A DNA stretch of 64,000 nucleotides from Polietes domitor. Lineage: Eukaryota; Arthropoda; Insecta; Diptera; Muscidae. The notes below the pieces were generated by a model that did no database searches, had not been told where the DNA came from, and worked only from the letters and a program-made list of their open reading frames with translations. Position 1 is the stretch's first letter. Every line of letters begins with the position of its first letter. Location of the stretch: positions 1 to 64,000 of the forward strand of contig CANDYM010000049.1 of NCBI GenBank assembly GCA_947397865.1. Reading direction: 5' to 3'. Positions 24,050-36,576 of this stretch are shown piece after piece. The position numbers were made by a program, and so were the translations under genes.

Positions 24050-24852
24050 CACTGTGCGTAATTGTTTAAGTCATGGAAATATGACCATGACTCCGAGGCC
24101 CCGAGTCATTTTTCAAAAAAGTGATAATTTTCTCAAGCTCAATTAATTACTCTCTGAGGCAAAGTTGTAGCTCTTGTCATAAAGAACAAAAACTGATGCA
24201 AAGTTGTAGCTCTTGTCATAAAAAACAAAAACATAAATCTTAACTAATATTCTTAGGTCAAAATCGTAAATGTCTTCGAACAAATTTTATAGGCTGTAGT
24301 GTGTTCAGGTAGCGTATACATGTTGTTCATTAGGATAATATCACTCATACGCACGATAGACGAATTGACCGTTAACAGAAACAGATATTTATATTTTTCT
24401 TACCTAAACGGTGTTAAGAATCATTCATAGGAAGTTCATATGTTCTAGAAAGTTGTTTATTGAGATCTTAGGTACATTTTTGTAGTTGATTGTTTCCTTG
24501 AATTTTGAACGATTTGCTACCTCTGTACCTGAACAGGGGAAAAGGGTAAAAAATCGAATTTTTTATAGTTTTTTGCGATTTTGAAGATGGAGTTTTTTTT
24601 GATTTTATATGTTCACAATTTTTGTTCTTTATGACAAGAGCTACAACTTTGCCTCAGAGAGTAAATCAAAATCTCAAAAGGTTTACAAGATATGAGCCTG
24701 AGAATATGATCACCTTTTGCAAAAATGATACCGAGGCCCCAAATCTTTGGGGCCCATAAAAATGCATGACTTTGGCCAATACTGGGAGACACGGTTCTTT
24801 TTTGGTAGTAGTGTCCGTATATGATTATATTTTTTCCTGTTGCACTGTGCTA
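24050..24852. mobile_element. Inverted-repeat element with CACWGTG ends
   Basis: Subterminal arms match in inverted orientation: AAGTTGTAGCTCTTGTCATA (about 24154 and again 24200) against its complement near 24637-24656, plus the neighbouring CTCTGAGGC. The outermost bases read CACTGTGC on the left and, complemented, CACAGTGC on the right. A second inner inverted pair (TGTTCAGGTA near 24302, TACCTGAACA near 24525) lies inside. No coding sequence. A clear target duplication is not visible, so the exact ends are uncertain. Confidence 0.5.
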
Positions 24853-25261
24853 TTGTTTAGATACCTATACTACTTGTATTCTCATTTTTAAAATAAATGT
24901 CTGATAAAACCTGGTTATATATTCAATTAAATGTAATTATGACGGCTACAAAACGTTCAATTTCAGTATTACATAGAAAAAGTGGTTTAGGAACAGTATT
25001 CAACAAATTTCGAAAAAATCTTTTTTTTTGCCGGCACGAAAAGCACAAAAATAATAACCATATGTAAAGTATCTATGGGTATATGGATTTGTGGACATTT
25101 TTGTTTTATATATTTATATTTTTTGGAGTCTTTGAACCACAACGACATTATTCATGCAGATGATACCAATATATATGCTCCAACAAAATTTAGATATACT
25201 AAAAACTTACTTCCAATGTAGTGAGCCGTTAAAGCAAACTGTAACTGTAGATTTACGTGCA
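24853..25261. other. Spacer with unassigned repeat-like AT-rich DNA
   Basis: No gene. TGTAATTATGACGGCTAC near 24930 resembles a motif at 39876 (ATTATGATGGCTAC) followed by similar ...ACATAGAAA sequence, so an old dispersed repeat may be present. Confidence 0.35.
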
Positions 25262-25390
25262 AAATTTTCGTGTTTTCAAATGAAGCTCATTTCCATCTTG
25301 ATGGCTATGCCAATAAGCCAAATTGCCGCATATAGGGTTCAGAGAAGCAACACGAGACTATTGAGAAGCCAGTGCATCCACAACATACCA
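25262..25390 (+). pseudogene. Mariner-like transposase fragment (first catalytic motif)
   Basis: The frame reads SNEAHFHLDGYANKPNCRI, a stop, then GSEKQHETIEKPVHPQHTIT. This matches the SDEAHFHLNGYVNKQNCRIW region of mariner-like transposases, with the catalytic Asp changed to Asn (SNEAH). Only this short piece remains and no inverted repeats were found. It is closest to the subfamily at 8152. Confidence 0.65.
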
Positions 25391-26597
25391 TAACTATTGG
25401 TAGATAGTGGATGCTACAGTTGGTTGTATTTCCATTCTATTTTAATTCCAAAAGTACTAATTTTTTGAAAATCCATTATCAGACGTACATAGTGCAAAAT
25501 AACCTAACTTCATGATTCAACCAATTTTTGCCATAAAAGAAAAAGTACGAATTTGGAAAAATCTTATTATTTTGGGTGTCTATGCAGTCAGAGGAATGTA
25601 TACACCGAATTCCATGATTCCAGCTGCGGCTGTTTGGTTGTTACCATTTTTATCCCTCTGTTCCCATTGTATCCCTTGAAAGTACGAATTCGGAAAAACC
25701 CCTTTTATTTTCCATGTCTATGTAGTCAAAGGAATGTATACTCCAAATTTCATGCCTCTAGCTGCGGTCATTTGATTGGTACTATTTTTATCCCCTTTTT
25801 TCATTTTGACCCCAAAAAGTACGAATTTGGAAAAATCCGTTTATTTTCCGTGTCTACACAGTCAGAGGAATGTATACTCCAAATCTCATGCCTCTAGCTG
25901 CGGTCATTTGGTTGGTACTATTTTTATCCCCTTTTCCATTTTAACCCCAAAAATTACGAATTTTGAAAAATCCGTGTATTTTACGTGTCTATGCAAGCAG
26001 AAGAATGTATACACCGAATTTGATTGTTCTAGGGGCAGCCGTTTGTTTTGGTACCATTTTTATCCCTCTATTCCCATTTTACCCCTTAAAAGTACTAATT
26101 TGGAAAAAATACTTTTATAGTATGTATCTACTCTATTAGAGGAATGTACACACCGAATTTCGTGTTTCTAGCTGTTGTCGTTTAATATGTACCATTGCTA
26201 TCCCTTTTTTGCCCCATTTCACCCGCTACAAATAAGAATCACTTTATGGTGCACGTTTTTGTTATCGGGGGAATGAGCATACCAAATATAAACAGACATA
26301 TTCAAAAAACATGCTTAAATGCGCTAAAATATTATGGATTATTATGGGTATTTTTAGACCTTGTGAGGGAAAAATGTTTCCCTTTGGACCGATTTCGCCC
26401 CGTTTCAATCCCAACTATCTATCCCAACTATCTACGACTATAAGACGCATTTATGGAAAATTTGATCGATCGTCTTAGAATTTTATGACGATCAAGAATA
26501 TATATACTTTATAGGGTCTCAGGTCGATATTTCAAGGTGTTACAAACGGAATGGCAAAGTTAGTATACCCCCATTTTGGAGGTGGAGGGTATAAAAA
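25391..26597 (-). mobile_element. HINE-A copy, minus strand
   Basis: It enters at ATTGGTAGATAGTGGATGC, a block upstream of the HINE-A 3' end, so it is 3'-truncated. It runs through five subrepeats and the 5' block (TATATATACTTTATAGGGTC near 26499) and ends GGAGGTGGAGGGTATAAAAA. Confidence 0.8.
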
Positions 26598-28388
26598 TAA
26601 ACATTAAATGTCATAATGCCACGAGGAATTTTATTCAAGATTAACAATGTATTTATTTTCACTAATTAATATTGGCAACCCAGGAATCGGCTCTGCAGAA
26701 AACTGGTTAACAAATGTTAGTGACACGCTTTTTTTTGGCTATATTTGCAATTTTGCATTTAAATTGAGACCTCTACTCTAAGTGAGCTTTAAAAACAAGT
26801 GAAGGCTTAAAGCTTTGCAATTAGCATTTTGCTGAGAATTCAGAAATTCATGTGGAAAACTGTCTCTTTACATAAAATGAGAATATATTAAAAACAATGT
26901 GAAAAGTATGCAACAAAAGGACTAAAATAAAAATAATTCCGAAATACAGAGTGTTGATAAATAATTCATTTTTACACATTTATGTGATACATAAAAATTC
27001 GAATGCAAACAACATAAATCTACTCGAAAATCCCCTTTCAAGAGGATAACCGGCCGAATTCGCTGCAATAACAACTGCGAAATTATTGAGAAAGAGGATG
27101 TATGACAGTGACCGGAAGTGACCGGAGTGAGAGCACCGTTAAGCGCGTAAGAGGAACAACAACATCACAACGAATTTTACTCGCCCCCTATAATATACAT
27201 GAAAACGGAATTCATACTTTCCAATACCAAAGGAACTGAATTAAAGTACCATGAGTTCATGATTAGAAAAATCAAATCATTATTTATTGAATTGATTCAA
27301 TGTAGGGTTCACTTTTTTTCTTAACCCTACATTGAAACAAAATTTAAAAAATTTAGGAAAGTTGATCTTCATATAGTGCTCAAGCAATCTTTCCTCATTT
27401 CCTCAATTTTATAATAATTTTATGTGTACACTTGAAAATTAAGTTCAAACTTTTGTAAATTTTGGAAAATTATGTACTTCATCAATCCTTTGATTACATA
27501 AAAATGTTTCAAACACAATGCTAAACTGTATACACTCCGGCACAGTCAGGGATGGTATTAAACTGTATATAATCCTATGATGGGGGGCCATTTTATAGCT
27601 TCTCTGGTGTGTTTTTGCTGGCGATTTATGACGACTTTCGTATTCATGGACAGACAGGGCGAGGAATATTTGAATTGGCAGAATGTGATTGGGCGAGAGG
27701 GATGGTGGCTGTTAAAGCATTGCCAATGTACACATATCCATAAGATGCATACACATCGCAACCATTTATTGCCGGAATACGTTCAATATTCATAAAGAGA
27801 ATATCCAAAATCGATCGAATGTCGCTTGTTTTATTTATTCTTTTAATGGTCAATCCTGCAATATATATTTTCTCTTGGTTTGATGGCCTGGTGGAGTAAG
27901 TGTCTACATGGTATGCTCAATGGAATGGATATTTAAAAACGTTGCAGAGTCAATGGCCAGTGAGCAGGCGATTTTAACAAGATTTTTCATAAAAGTGCAT
28001 CGCAAAGTTATTAAAAATAATAAAATAAAATCAAGTCGGAACATAGATTATTACCAGTACTAGCTCAGCTTTGTTTTTAATTAATAATTTACAAAATAGA
28101 TCATTTATTGAAAATCTGTTAAAAGTGTAAAGCAGCCTATTGCTCACAGTGTATTTAAATAGTAATCATAAATTTGTATTACTGCGAATATGAAATAAAT
28201 ATTATAATTTTTAATTATTTTTACGTGCTTTGTAGTCCTTATGAAGAAGAACACATCCCCAAGAAACAATTAGGATTGGGAATGAGGGATAAATATGCCC
28301 GCATGAAATTTTTTCTCATGACAATACATTTAGAGATGGAGTCCAACAGTTTCAACCAAATTCAAAATAAGTTGCGTGAACTTATGTT
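26598..28388. other. Single-copy-like non-coding DNA
   Basis: No gene recognised. It contains a block (26870-27215) with a homologue 31 kb away. Short open frames at 27558-27853 overlap on both strands and show no signature. Confidence 0.4.
26870..27215 (+). other. Block homologous to 57985-58330
   Basis: Shared stretches occur in the same order: GAAAAGT.TGC, AAATAAAAATA.TTC, GATAAATAATTCATTT, TTTCAAGAGGATAACCGGCC (here), GAATTCGCTGCAAT, AACTGCG, GCGTAAGAGGAACAACAAC and AACGAATTTT. Overall similarity is roughly 70% by eye. It does not match the transposons in this window. Confidence 0.65.
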
Positions 28389-29436
28389 TTATACCCTCCG
28401 CCACAGGGTGGTGCTATACTACTACTTTGTCATTTCGTTTGTAACACCTTGAAATATCGAACTGAGACCCTTTAAAATAGATTGATTAAAGCCGAAAACC
28501 GGCCCGATCGGTTTTTTTTCAACTGAAACCGACCGTCTAAATGTATTTCGGCTGTATAAAATCGAAATGACTTACAAGTATAAAAGCTGACCTATGCATT
28601 TCCGCCCTATCAAAAATGATAATAATAATAATTTTTAAAATATTCGATGCTCGCGAAACTTATAGACGCCTTCGTGATTTTTATGACACACTACTGTTGA
28701 GCCACGAACTGATAATGCGTGCTATAAAATGTCTATAAATTTCGCGAATTGATGATTGATTTTTTCAAAGTATATTCGTATTATTTGGTAGCGTTGCTCA
28801 CGCGTTAATCTATTCATGATGATTTTCCAGACGAATGATCATAAATGTCAAAACATGAACCCTGTTTGACAGCTAGCACTTTCGAAAATTCTAAGTAAAA
28901 AAACAAGAGATATATTTCGTTAAAATGAAATATTTGTAATTTTGTATGTTTCGTTAAGTTTAAATAATAAATTGAAGACAAATCATAAGTAACGATTTTC
29001 GACATAAAAATCAAAATTTCCTATTTTTTACTGATTTAAGACAAACCCGAAAGACCAACCGGTTTCTTTCAGGTTTTTCCAAAAAAGAAAACAGCACAAC
29101 CGGTTTTTTCAAAATAACACTTTTTGAGAAACCCGAAAATCCGTCATCATAGAAAAACCGGGTTTTTGATCACTCCTCTATAAAGTATATACATATGTTC
29201 TTGATCGTCATAAAATTCTAAAAAGATCTAGCCATATGTGTCTGTCAGTTTGTTAAATGCACGCTAGCACCTAAACGAAAGGAGCTAACAGGTACAAATT
29301 CTCCATAAATGGGTCTTATAGTCGTAGCTCGTATGAAATTGCAACTGGGCGAAATCGATCCAAAGGCAAAATTTTTTCCCTCACAAGGACTGAAAATACC
29401 CATAATAAACCCTAATATTTAGAGTATTTAAGCATG
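28389..29436 (+). mobile_element. HINE-A 5' part, split by a MITE and ended by another HINE-A
   Basis: It starts TATACCCTCCGCCACAGGG and reaches GAGACCC at 28470, where the MITE at 28478-29172 intervenes. It resumes with TATAAAGTATATAC and stops at AAGCATGTTTT (about 29436), where a younger HINE-A begins. Confidence 0.75.
28478..29172. mobile_element. hAT-like MITE inserted in HINE-A
   Basis: The ends read TAGATTGATTAAAGCCGAAAA and, reverse-complemented on the right, AGGAGTGATCAAAAACCCGG. Subterminal sequence is rich in AACCGG/CCGGTT. The flanks CTTTAAAA (28470-28477) and CTATAAAG (about 29177) agree at 6 of 8 positions. A low-similarity piece near 28650-28720 (ETYRRLRDFY) resembles mariner N-termini, but that is weak. 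Confidence 0.5.
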
Positions 29437-30921
29437 TTTTTATACCCTCCACCTCCAGGATGGAGGTATATTAACAATGTCATTCCGTCTGCAACACCTT
29501 GAAATATCGACCTGAGACCCTATGAAGTATATATACTCTTGATCGTCATAAAATTCTAAGACGATCCAGCCATGTCCGTCCGTCCGTCTGTACGTCTGTT
29601 GAAAGCACGCTACCATCTAAACGAAAGGAGCTAGAACGTTCAAATTGTCCATAAATGCGTCTTATAGTCGTAGATCGGTTGGGATTGAAACGGGGCGAAA
29701 TCGGCCCAAAGGGAAAAAAATGTTTCCTCACTAGGACTAAAAATACCCATAATAATTTCTAATATTTTATCGTGTTTAAGCATTTTTTTTAATATGTCTG
29801 TTTATATTTGTTTGATATTTGGTATGCGCATTCCCTTTATAGCAAAAACGTGCACCATAAAGTGATTCTTATTTGTTGGGGGGTGAAATGGGGCAAAAAA
29901 AGGGATACAATTGGTACATATTAAACGACAACAGCTAGAAACACGAAATTCGGTGTGTACATTCCTCTAATTGAGTAGATACATAATATAAAAATATTTT
30001 TCCAAATTCGTACTGTTAAGGGCTAAAATGGAAATAGAGGGATAAAAATGGTACCAACCAAATGGCTGTACCTAGAATAATGAAATTCGGTGTATACATT
30101 CCTCTGATTGCATAGACAAGTAAAATACACGGATTTTTCAAACTTCGTACTTTTGGGGTTGAAATGAAAAAAGTGGATAAAAATAGTACCAACCAATTGA
30201 CCGCAGCTAGAGTCATGAAATTCTGAGTATACATTCCATTGATTGCGTAAAGACGGAAAATAAACGGATTTTTCGAAATTCGAACTTTCAAGGGATACAA
30301 TGGTACAGAGGGATAAAAATAATATTAACTAAACCGCTACAGCTAGAATGATGAACTTCTAATTGGGTAGAAACGTCAAATAAAGAGATTTTATATAGTC
30401 GTACTCTTAAGGGGGTAAAAATGGTACCAACCAAATAGCCGCAGCTGGAATCATGGAATTCGGTGTATACATTCCTCTGACTGCATAGACACGCAAAATA
30501 AAAAGCTTTTTCCAAATTCGTACTTTTTCTTTTATGGCAAAAATTGGTTGAATCATGAAGTTAGGTTATTTTCCACTATATACGTCTGATAATGGATTTT
30601 CAAAATTAGTACTTTTAGAATTAAAATAGAATGGAAATACAACCAACTGTAGCACCCACTATCTACCAATAGTTATGGTATTTAAGCTTTTTGAAAATAT
30701 AAATAAAATAATATTTATTTTTTGAATTGACGTATTGGTAGCCTTGCCTTATAAGCGTGGTTTGAAATAATTAAAATATTATATTTATGTATAAGATTAT
30801 TTTTTAATATTTGTATTTGTTTTGGTTTGGCTATATAAAAAAATTATATTTCCTCTAATATTACTGCACTTCTGCGAAAATCGACATCCTCTGTGGAACT
30901 TAACGCCGTTTTTACTTGTTT
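29437..30921 (+). mobile_element. HINE-A copy inserted head-to-tail in an older HINE-A
   Basis: It starts TATACCCTCCACCTCCAGG directly after a T-run. It has the full 5' block (CTATGAAGTATATATACTC, GTCCGTCCGTCTGTACGTC), five or six subrepeats and a 3' end GGAACTTAACGCCGTTTTTACTTG. The terminal palindrome is deleted. Confidence 0.8.
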
Positions 30922-32604
30922 ATGTTTTTTATTTCTTCAACAACAATTTTTAAGTCTGTATTATTTTATTGATTTAAACAATTCTGCTTAACAATTTTAT
31001 AAATGTACTGCTTACAAATATTTCACTTGTCAATGCCATTAAATAGTTTTAATTAATTTAGTACTAATTTAATTTAAATTAATATTTATTTTCGTTCGTA
31101 TTATCCAAATATTGTGTTGAGTTTCTTATTGTCAATTCTACATGAAGATGAAATGAAATAGAAATCATGTGAAAAAGTGGATGCTTTCGCAACAACATAA
31201 TACTAACTATATGTCTTTTCCTATGATAACTCCATGAGAAATTAATTAATGAATTTCCCAATTTTCACAACTTCCGAATCAAAAGATGAGCAACTATTTC
31301 GCTTCTTCGGATGCTCTCTTTTTCCTGGAGTATGAAGCAGCGGGGCGACGTCATTTGACCCATGTCATATTCCCCAATTAATGACATACAAGGACTTTTC
31401 AAGTAGTTTGAACCTCACCGGCAGCAGGTTTTATCTCATTTCAATACATTCGACACGCCCCTATTGGAAAACCATTTGGTGCAATACACTTCAGTGTCAG
31501 GGTTGTAATAGGGAAAACTCTATTTATTTTCTCTCCAGCTAATTGCCAAAATCCATCCATCCATCCAGAGTAATAGTGGACGTCTGGTGTGGTTCCGCAT
31601 CAATACTTCCATACTTCCCCGTCTACCAGGTCACTGATCCCTTTTCACAAGAATTGCAGACAATCATAAATGCTGGAGCTAGCCCATGGCGTGCTGTATG
31701 TTATTTTTAATTTTGCAGCCGTGTATTTTTCCTTGTACCATGTGTAAGTACATACATGTTAGGGCGAGTTGATTTTAGACAATTTGTGATTTTCAAAAGA
31801 AAAGCAGTTAAAAGAACTGTGGAATGTTTGGCCATTCTCAGATATAATTTCATTTTTTTGGTAAAATTTAGTTTAACTCGGTAAATCGTCAAAAGAAAAA
31901 ACATTTTTTTCAAAACAAATCTCGTTACCCTAATACATGTGTATGTGCGTTCATGTGTATGTGCCGACATTTATTGCCGATGATATATGGATTTTCAATG
32001 TATCCAGTGAGGCGTTTCTGCTTTAGTCCATTATATCGAAATAACCATGTTTTATTAGTCTCCCGGGGTATTATGATTTCGATGATGTTGTTCTCATCTC
32101 AAAAAGAAAAAAAAGAAGAAGGGTTCACCCCATATTGGGGCTAAAAGGGTGGGCTGCAAATGCTGCAAAAACATGTGCAGCACATGTTCGGTGTGTGTGT
32201 GTTTGTCTACCAAATAAATAAGGAACAAAAAATATGAAAAAGTTGTTATTATTTTTATTTCGATTTGTTTGTGGTGTTGTTTACTTGTCGTTTTTTTATG
32301 ATTGCTCGAGCAAAAATATGTTTCATGCGAACCTTTCATAAATTATTCATTTAACTTTTGCCTGGGTAACTCCTTTGTTCAAACACGCACACACATACAT
32401 ATATATATATTTATAAGGACTGACGGACATGCGGACACACACGCTTACACATATAGATCATCTCTAATAGCTTCATACTATGTTTAGCATAGCTTTTTGT
32501 TTTCTTGAGAAATGTTTTCAAATGCTTTTCCCCCGTTATTGATGAGTGAGCAATTTCTGGAAAATCTGCTATGCTGCTATGCGTTGAGTTAGCACATATG
32601 TATG
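30922..32604. other. Single-copy-like non-coding DNA
   Basis: No gene recognised. It includes a TG-rich stretch near 32188-32205 and an (AT)n tract near 32398-32412. Open frames at 31707-32487 are short and overlapping. Confidence 0.4.
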
Positions 32605-32608
32605 TACA

Positions 32609-34947
32609 TTAGGCTGGGTCGCGGTCCATACAAATGGAAAAACAATTTCCAGTCACCCCATGCAAATAAAGTTTGGATTGTTTAATGATGATTTGCAAAA
32701 TATTTAGTTCCTAGATCAAGCCATTTGTGAGCTAAACGCTCCAGGAAATATTCCTAAAAATCTTGTTTTATTGTTTTGTGTTGCATTTTTGTCCAAATAT
32801 TTTTTCTGAAGGCGCTTTAAATATAAATTTTGATTCTTATCTTAGAGTTACTTATTGGTCGAATTATTGAACGTTTAAAGTATTTTCACAGTGACAACTT
32901 TCAGTTTCGTATTTGGTGGTAGTATTTATAAACAAGTAACAACGGGGTTAAGTTCGGCCGGGCCGAACTTTATATACCCTCCACCATGGATTGCATTCCC
33001 CAGAGGTTATCGGTTTTCGTAGAAGTGCAATAATATTGCAGGAAAATATAAATTTTTTAATATAGCCGAAACAAAACAAATACAAATATTAAAAAAATAA
33101 TTTTATAAATAAATATAATACTTTAATTATTTCAAACCATTATTTATTTCAAATCAAAAAATAAATATTCTTCTATTTATATTTTCAAAAAGCTTAAATA
33201 CCATAAATATTGGTAGATAGTGGGTGCTAATGTTGGTGATATTTCCATTCTATTTTAATTCCAAAAGTACAAATTTTGAAAATCCATTATCAGACGTACA
33301 TAGTGCAAAATAACCTAACTTCATGATTCAATAAATTTTTGTCGTAAAAGAAAAATTACGAATTTGGAAAAAAAAATTATTTTGCGTGTATATGCAGTCA
33401 AAGAAATGTATACACCGAATTCCATGATTCCAGCTGCGCCCATTTTTTTGGTACCATTTTTACCCACTTGAAATTTCTACGCATTAGAATTTCATCATTA
33501 TAGCTGTAGTCGTTTAGTTGGTACTATTTTTATCCCTCTGTACCATTGTATCCCTACAAAACTCCATTGTCCATGTCTACGCAGTCAAAAGAATGTATAC
33601 TCCGAATTTCATGAGTCTAGCTGCGGTCATTTGGTTGGTACTATGTTTATCCCCTTTTTCTATTGTGACCCCAAAAAGTACGAATTTCGAAAAAATTAGT
33701 TTATTTTCCGTGTCTACATAGTCAGAGGAATGTATACTCCGAATTTCATGACTCTAGCTGCGGTCATTTGATTGGTACTATTTTTATCCCCTTTTTTCAT
33801 TTTAACCCCAAAAAGTACGAATTTTTGAAAAAATCCGTGTATTTTACTTGTCTATGCAATCAGAGGAATGTATACACCGAAGTTCATTATTCTATGTTCA
33901 GCCGTGTGTTTGGTACCATTTTTGTCCCTCTATTCCCATTTTACCCCTTAAAAGTACGAATTTGGGAAAATAATTTTATATTGTGTATCTACTCAAGAGG
34001 AATGTACACACCGAATTTCGTGTGTCTAGCTGTTGTCGTTTAATATGTACCATTTTTATCCCCTTTTGCCCCATTTCACCCCCTACAAATAAGAATCACT
34101 TTATGGTGCACGTTTTTACTATAAGGGGAATGCGCATGCCAAATATAAAAAGACATATTCAACAAAGCTGCTTAAAAAAATTTAAAACAACAAAACTGCT
34201 TAAATAAATTTAGTCCTTGTGAGGGAACAATTTTCCACTTTGGGCCGATTTCGCCCCGTTTCAATCCTAACCGATCTACAACTATAAGACGCATTTATGG
34301 AGAATTTGAACGTCCTATCTCCTTTCGTTTAGACGCTAGCGTGCTTTCAACAGACGGACAGACGGACGGACATGGCTACATAGTCTTAGATTTTTATGAC
34401 GATCAAGAATATATATACTTTATAGGGTCTCAGGTCGAATGTTACAAACGGAATGACAAAGTTAGGATACCCTCATCCTGGAGGTGGAGGGTATAAAAAT
34501 AGCTGCAGTCAATGCACTTCGAATGATGCCTAAATGATGAACATCGGAAAGAAATTGATGCCGCAGCGCTAATTTTTGTAAATAGAATTTGCAAATTTTG
34601 GCTCTGAAAACCATCGCCTGCATTAAATTATTTTACATCATTTAAGTATCATTGAAAGGTATTGATTTCTTCTATTGCTCTTACAAAATGTTTCCAAGAA
34701 ATGTGAGAATATGAGTTTCAAACTGTCATCTTACAACCAATGAGTAAGACAAGAATAAAAATTTTGATTTAAAGTGCTTCCAAGGGTCTATCAATTCAGG
34801 AAAAAATTTGGACCAAAATGCAATATAAATAAAAATTACATGGGAAAAACATCACTTTTAGAGGTGTTTTCGGGAGATCATCATTAAACAATACAATCTT
34901 CATTTCTGGGGGTGACTGCAGCAATTAATTTTCGTGACCCATCCTAA
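32609..34947. mobile_element. Inverted-repeat element with GGGTCRCG ends, containing HINE-A
   Basis: The ends read TTAGGCTGGGTCGCGG and, reverse-complemented on the right, TTAGGATGGGTCACGA. The octamer TACATTAG occurs at both edges (32605-32612 and 34950-34957) and may be a target duplication that overlaps the termini. Without the HINE-A insertion the element is about 770 bp and non-coding. Confidence 0.55.
32931..34497 (-). mobile_element. HINE-A, full-length minus-strand copy
   Basis: This is the cleanest copy on this strand. Its 3' terminus is AACAAGTAACAACGGGGTTA followed by the palindrome AGTTCGGCCGGGCCGAACT. Next come TATATACCCTCCACCATGG, the AT-rich 3' body, four to five subrepeats (about 33360-34060), the 5' block with TATATATACTTTATAGGGTC near 34409, and the end GGAGGTGGAGGGTATA at 34480-34494. 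Confidence 0.85.
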
Positions 34948-34957
34948 TTTACATTAG

Positions 34958-35862
34958 CGCGGCTTCTATTGTTCAGGATGAAACTTCCCTCTCAGAACCA
35001 ATAGTTTGGAAAGAAATTATGGCCCTTGATGTGTTACAAATCACAATTAGCCATCAGAGTTTTTCCAAAACATTGAAAATATTCAAATGCTGGTTCAGAT
35101 CAGATTTCAGTATCTCGCATTCTTTTGTCAATTCTACTCGAGAATGTCCAGATTTATAGATGTTACTTTGAAACCGTCCAGCTCAAGAACGGATAGTGAG
35201 AAAGTGAAATATTTTTTTTTCTGAGAACACATACAACCATCCATTCATTCATTTTAGGCGTCGATATCGAGCCACTTTAATATACATTTATGTACATATG
35301 TATGTAAATATCTCCTTCGATAACAAAACAACAAAGAAAAACGGAAACCGAACATCTGTTTTGGATAACATTTCAACAAAACCTTAACGAATATGTCGAT
35401 TGTGCCCTGATTATGTTCTTCACATGTCTACTATGCATTTATGTACATAATTTTGGGTTAAGCACTTACTATACCCCGCCTCGTACGGATCGGAAGTGTA
35501 GGTATTGAATTTGTTATTGCATTTGCAACATCTCTGCAGTTTCTCAAAAATACGAGGCCAATTTTTTTCGTATTTGCGTGGAAAATACACAAACGATACC
35601 TTTCATATAGATATCCTAGATATTTTAAAATTTCAATGAAAGTTTAATGCTGGGCACACTCGGTTTGTGATTTTTGGGGACCCTAAAGCGTGGGGCGCCG
35701 ATGTGTACCAAAAGGTGTTTTGTCAAATTTTAAATCTATCATCATCATAGATGTTCTTAGCTGAAATATAAGTAATATAGGAAATTTTATTAAAATCGGA
35801 GACAACCCCGGCCATGATATTGTCTACACAATTCTGAAAGTATAGACCAAACATATCAAAAC
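34958..35862. other. Non-coding spacer
   Basis: No gene recognised. CTATACCCCGCCTCGTACGG at about 35470 resembles a HINE-type 5' start, but the DINE-1-like block is not present after it. Confidence 0.35.
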
Positions 35863-36309
35863 TAGGGTTTGCATCCCGGGATTTCCCGCGGGAAAATTCC
35901 CGGGAATTCTCATATTTTTCATTTCGCGTATCCCGGGAAATTCGTACGGGAATTCAGTAGAAACTTTTACATATTTCTTCGCATATTTTGTCCATCATTT
36001 CCACAATAAAAAATTGCTCCAACAATGTAGCTCATATCGCTTTTAATTAGGTATGGCAAATGTTGCAGTTGGATGACAAAATATTTTTATGCTGTGTTTG
36101 GATATACACCCAAACCCCACTTTTTCGGGTTTTTGACTGTCAAACTCCAAATGAAAAATTTAAAATCCGGAAAAAGTAGATTTTGGGCATGTATTCGAAC
36201 GCCCAAAATAAATTAAGTCAGTCGCCTGAAAACATGTTGAACAATGCTATAGAGAAAACGCAAATTGCAATATTGTTTTAAAAAATGTCAAGATAGCTGC
36301 CTAAAAAAA

Positions 36310-36450
36310 GAATTTAAAGTTTTCGAAGCGACAAGACAAAGAACAGACAACTTAAACTGTTAAGCCTACATCTGTTGAATGTGAACGATCGTTCTCCATC
36401 GCATCCACATTTTCCAATAAAATAAGAAATATCTGATTTTAATTTAATTA
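36310..36450 (+). pseudogene. hAT transposase C-terminal (dimerisation) remnant
   Basis: The first frame reads EFKVFEATRQRTDNL (36310-36354). One frame shift later comes KPTSVECERSFSIASTFSNK (from 36362), then IRNI and a stop. This is the conserved C-terminal dimerisation motif of hAT transposases (the P-T-S-V-E-x-E-R-x-F-S pattern). The catalytic part is missing. It independently supports the hAT assignment made from the 8-bp duplication. Confidence 0.85.
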
Positions 36451-36576
36451 ATTTTGAAACTTGAAAAGATGTTCGAATTGATCTCACATTGCACTTCATT
36501 ATATGAATTTTGTAACAGGTTCGTTGTGAAATAAATATTTATTTTACTTTAATAAAATGTGAATGTTTCATTGAAA

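Noticed and set aside
25154..25215. HADDTNIYAP resembling a reverse transcriptase active site
   Set aside because: No other reverse transcriptase motif on either side; a four-residue match is expected by chance.
28640..28830. Mariner N-terminal remnant (ETYRRLRDFYDT) inside the MITE at 28478
   Set aside because: Similarity is limited to a dozen residues with an immediate stop; not enough to call.
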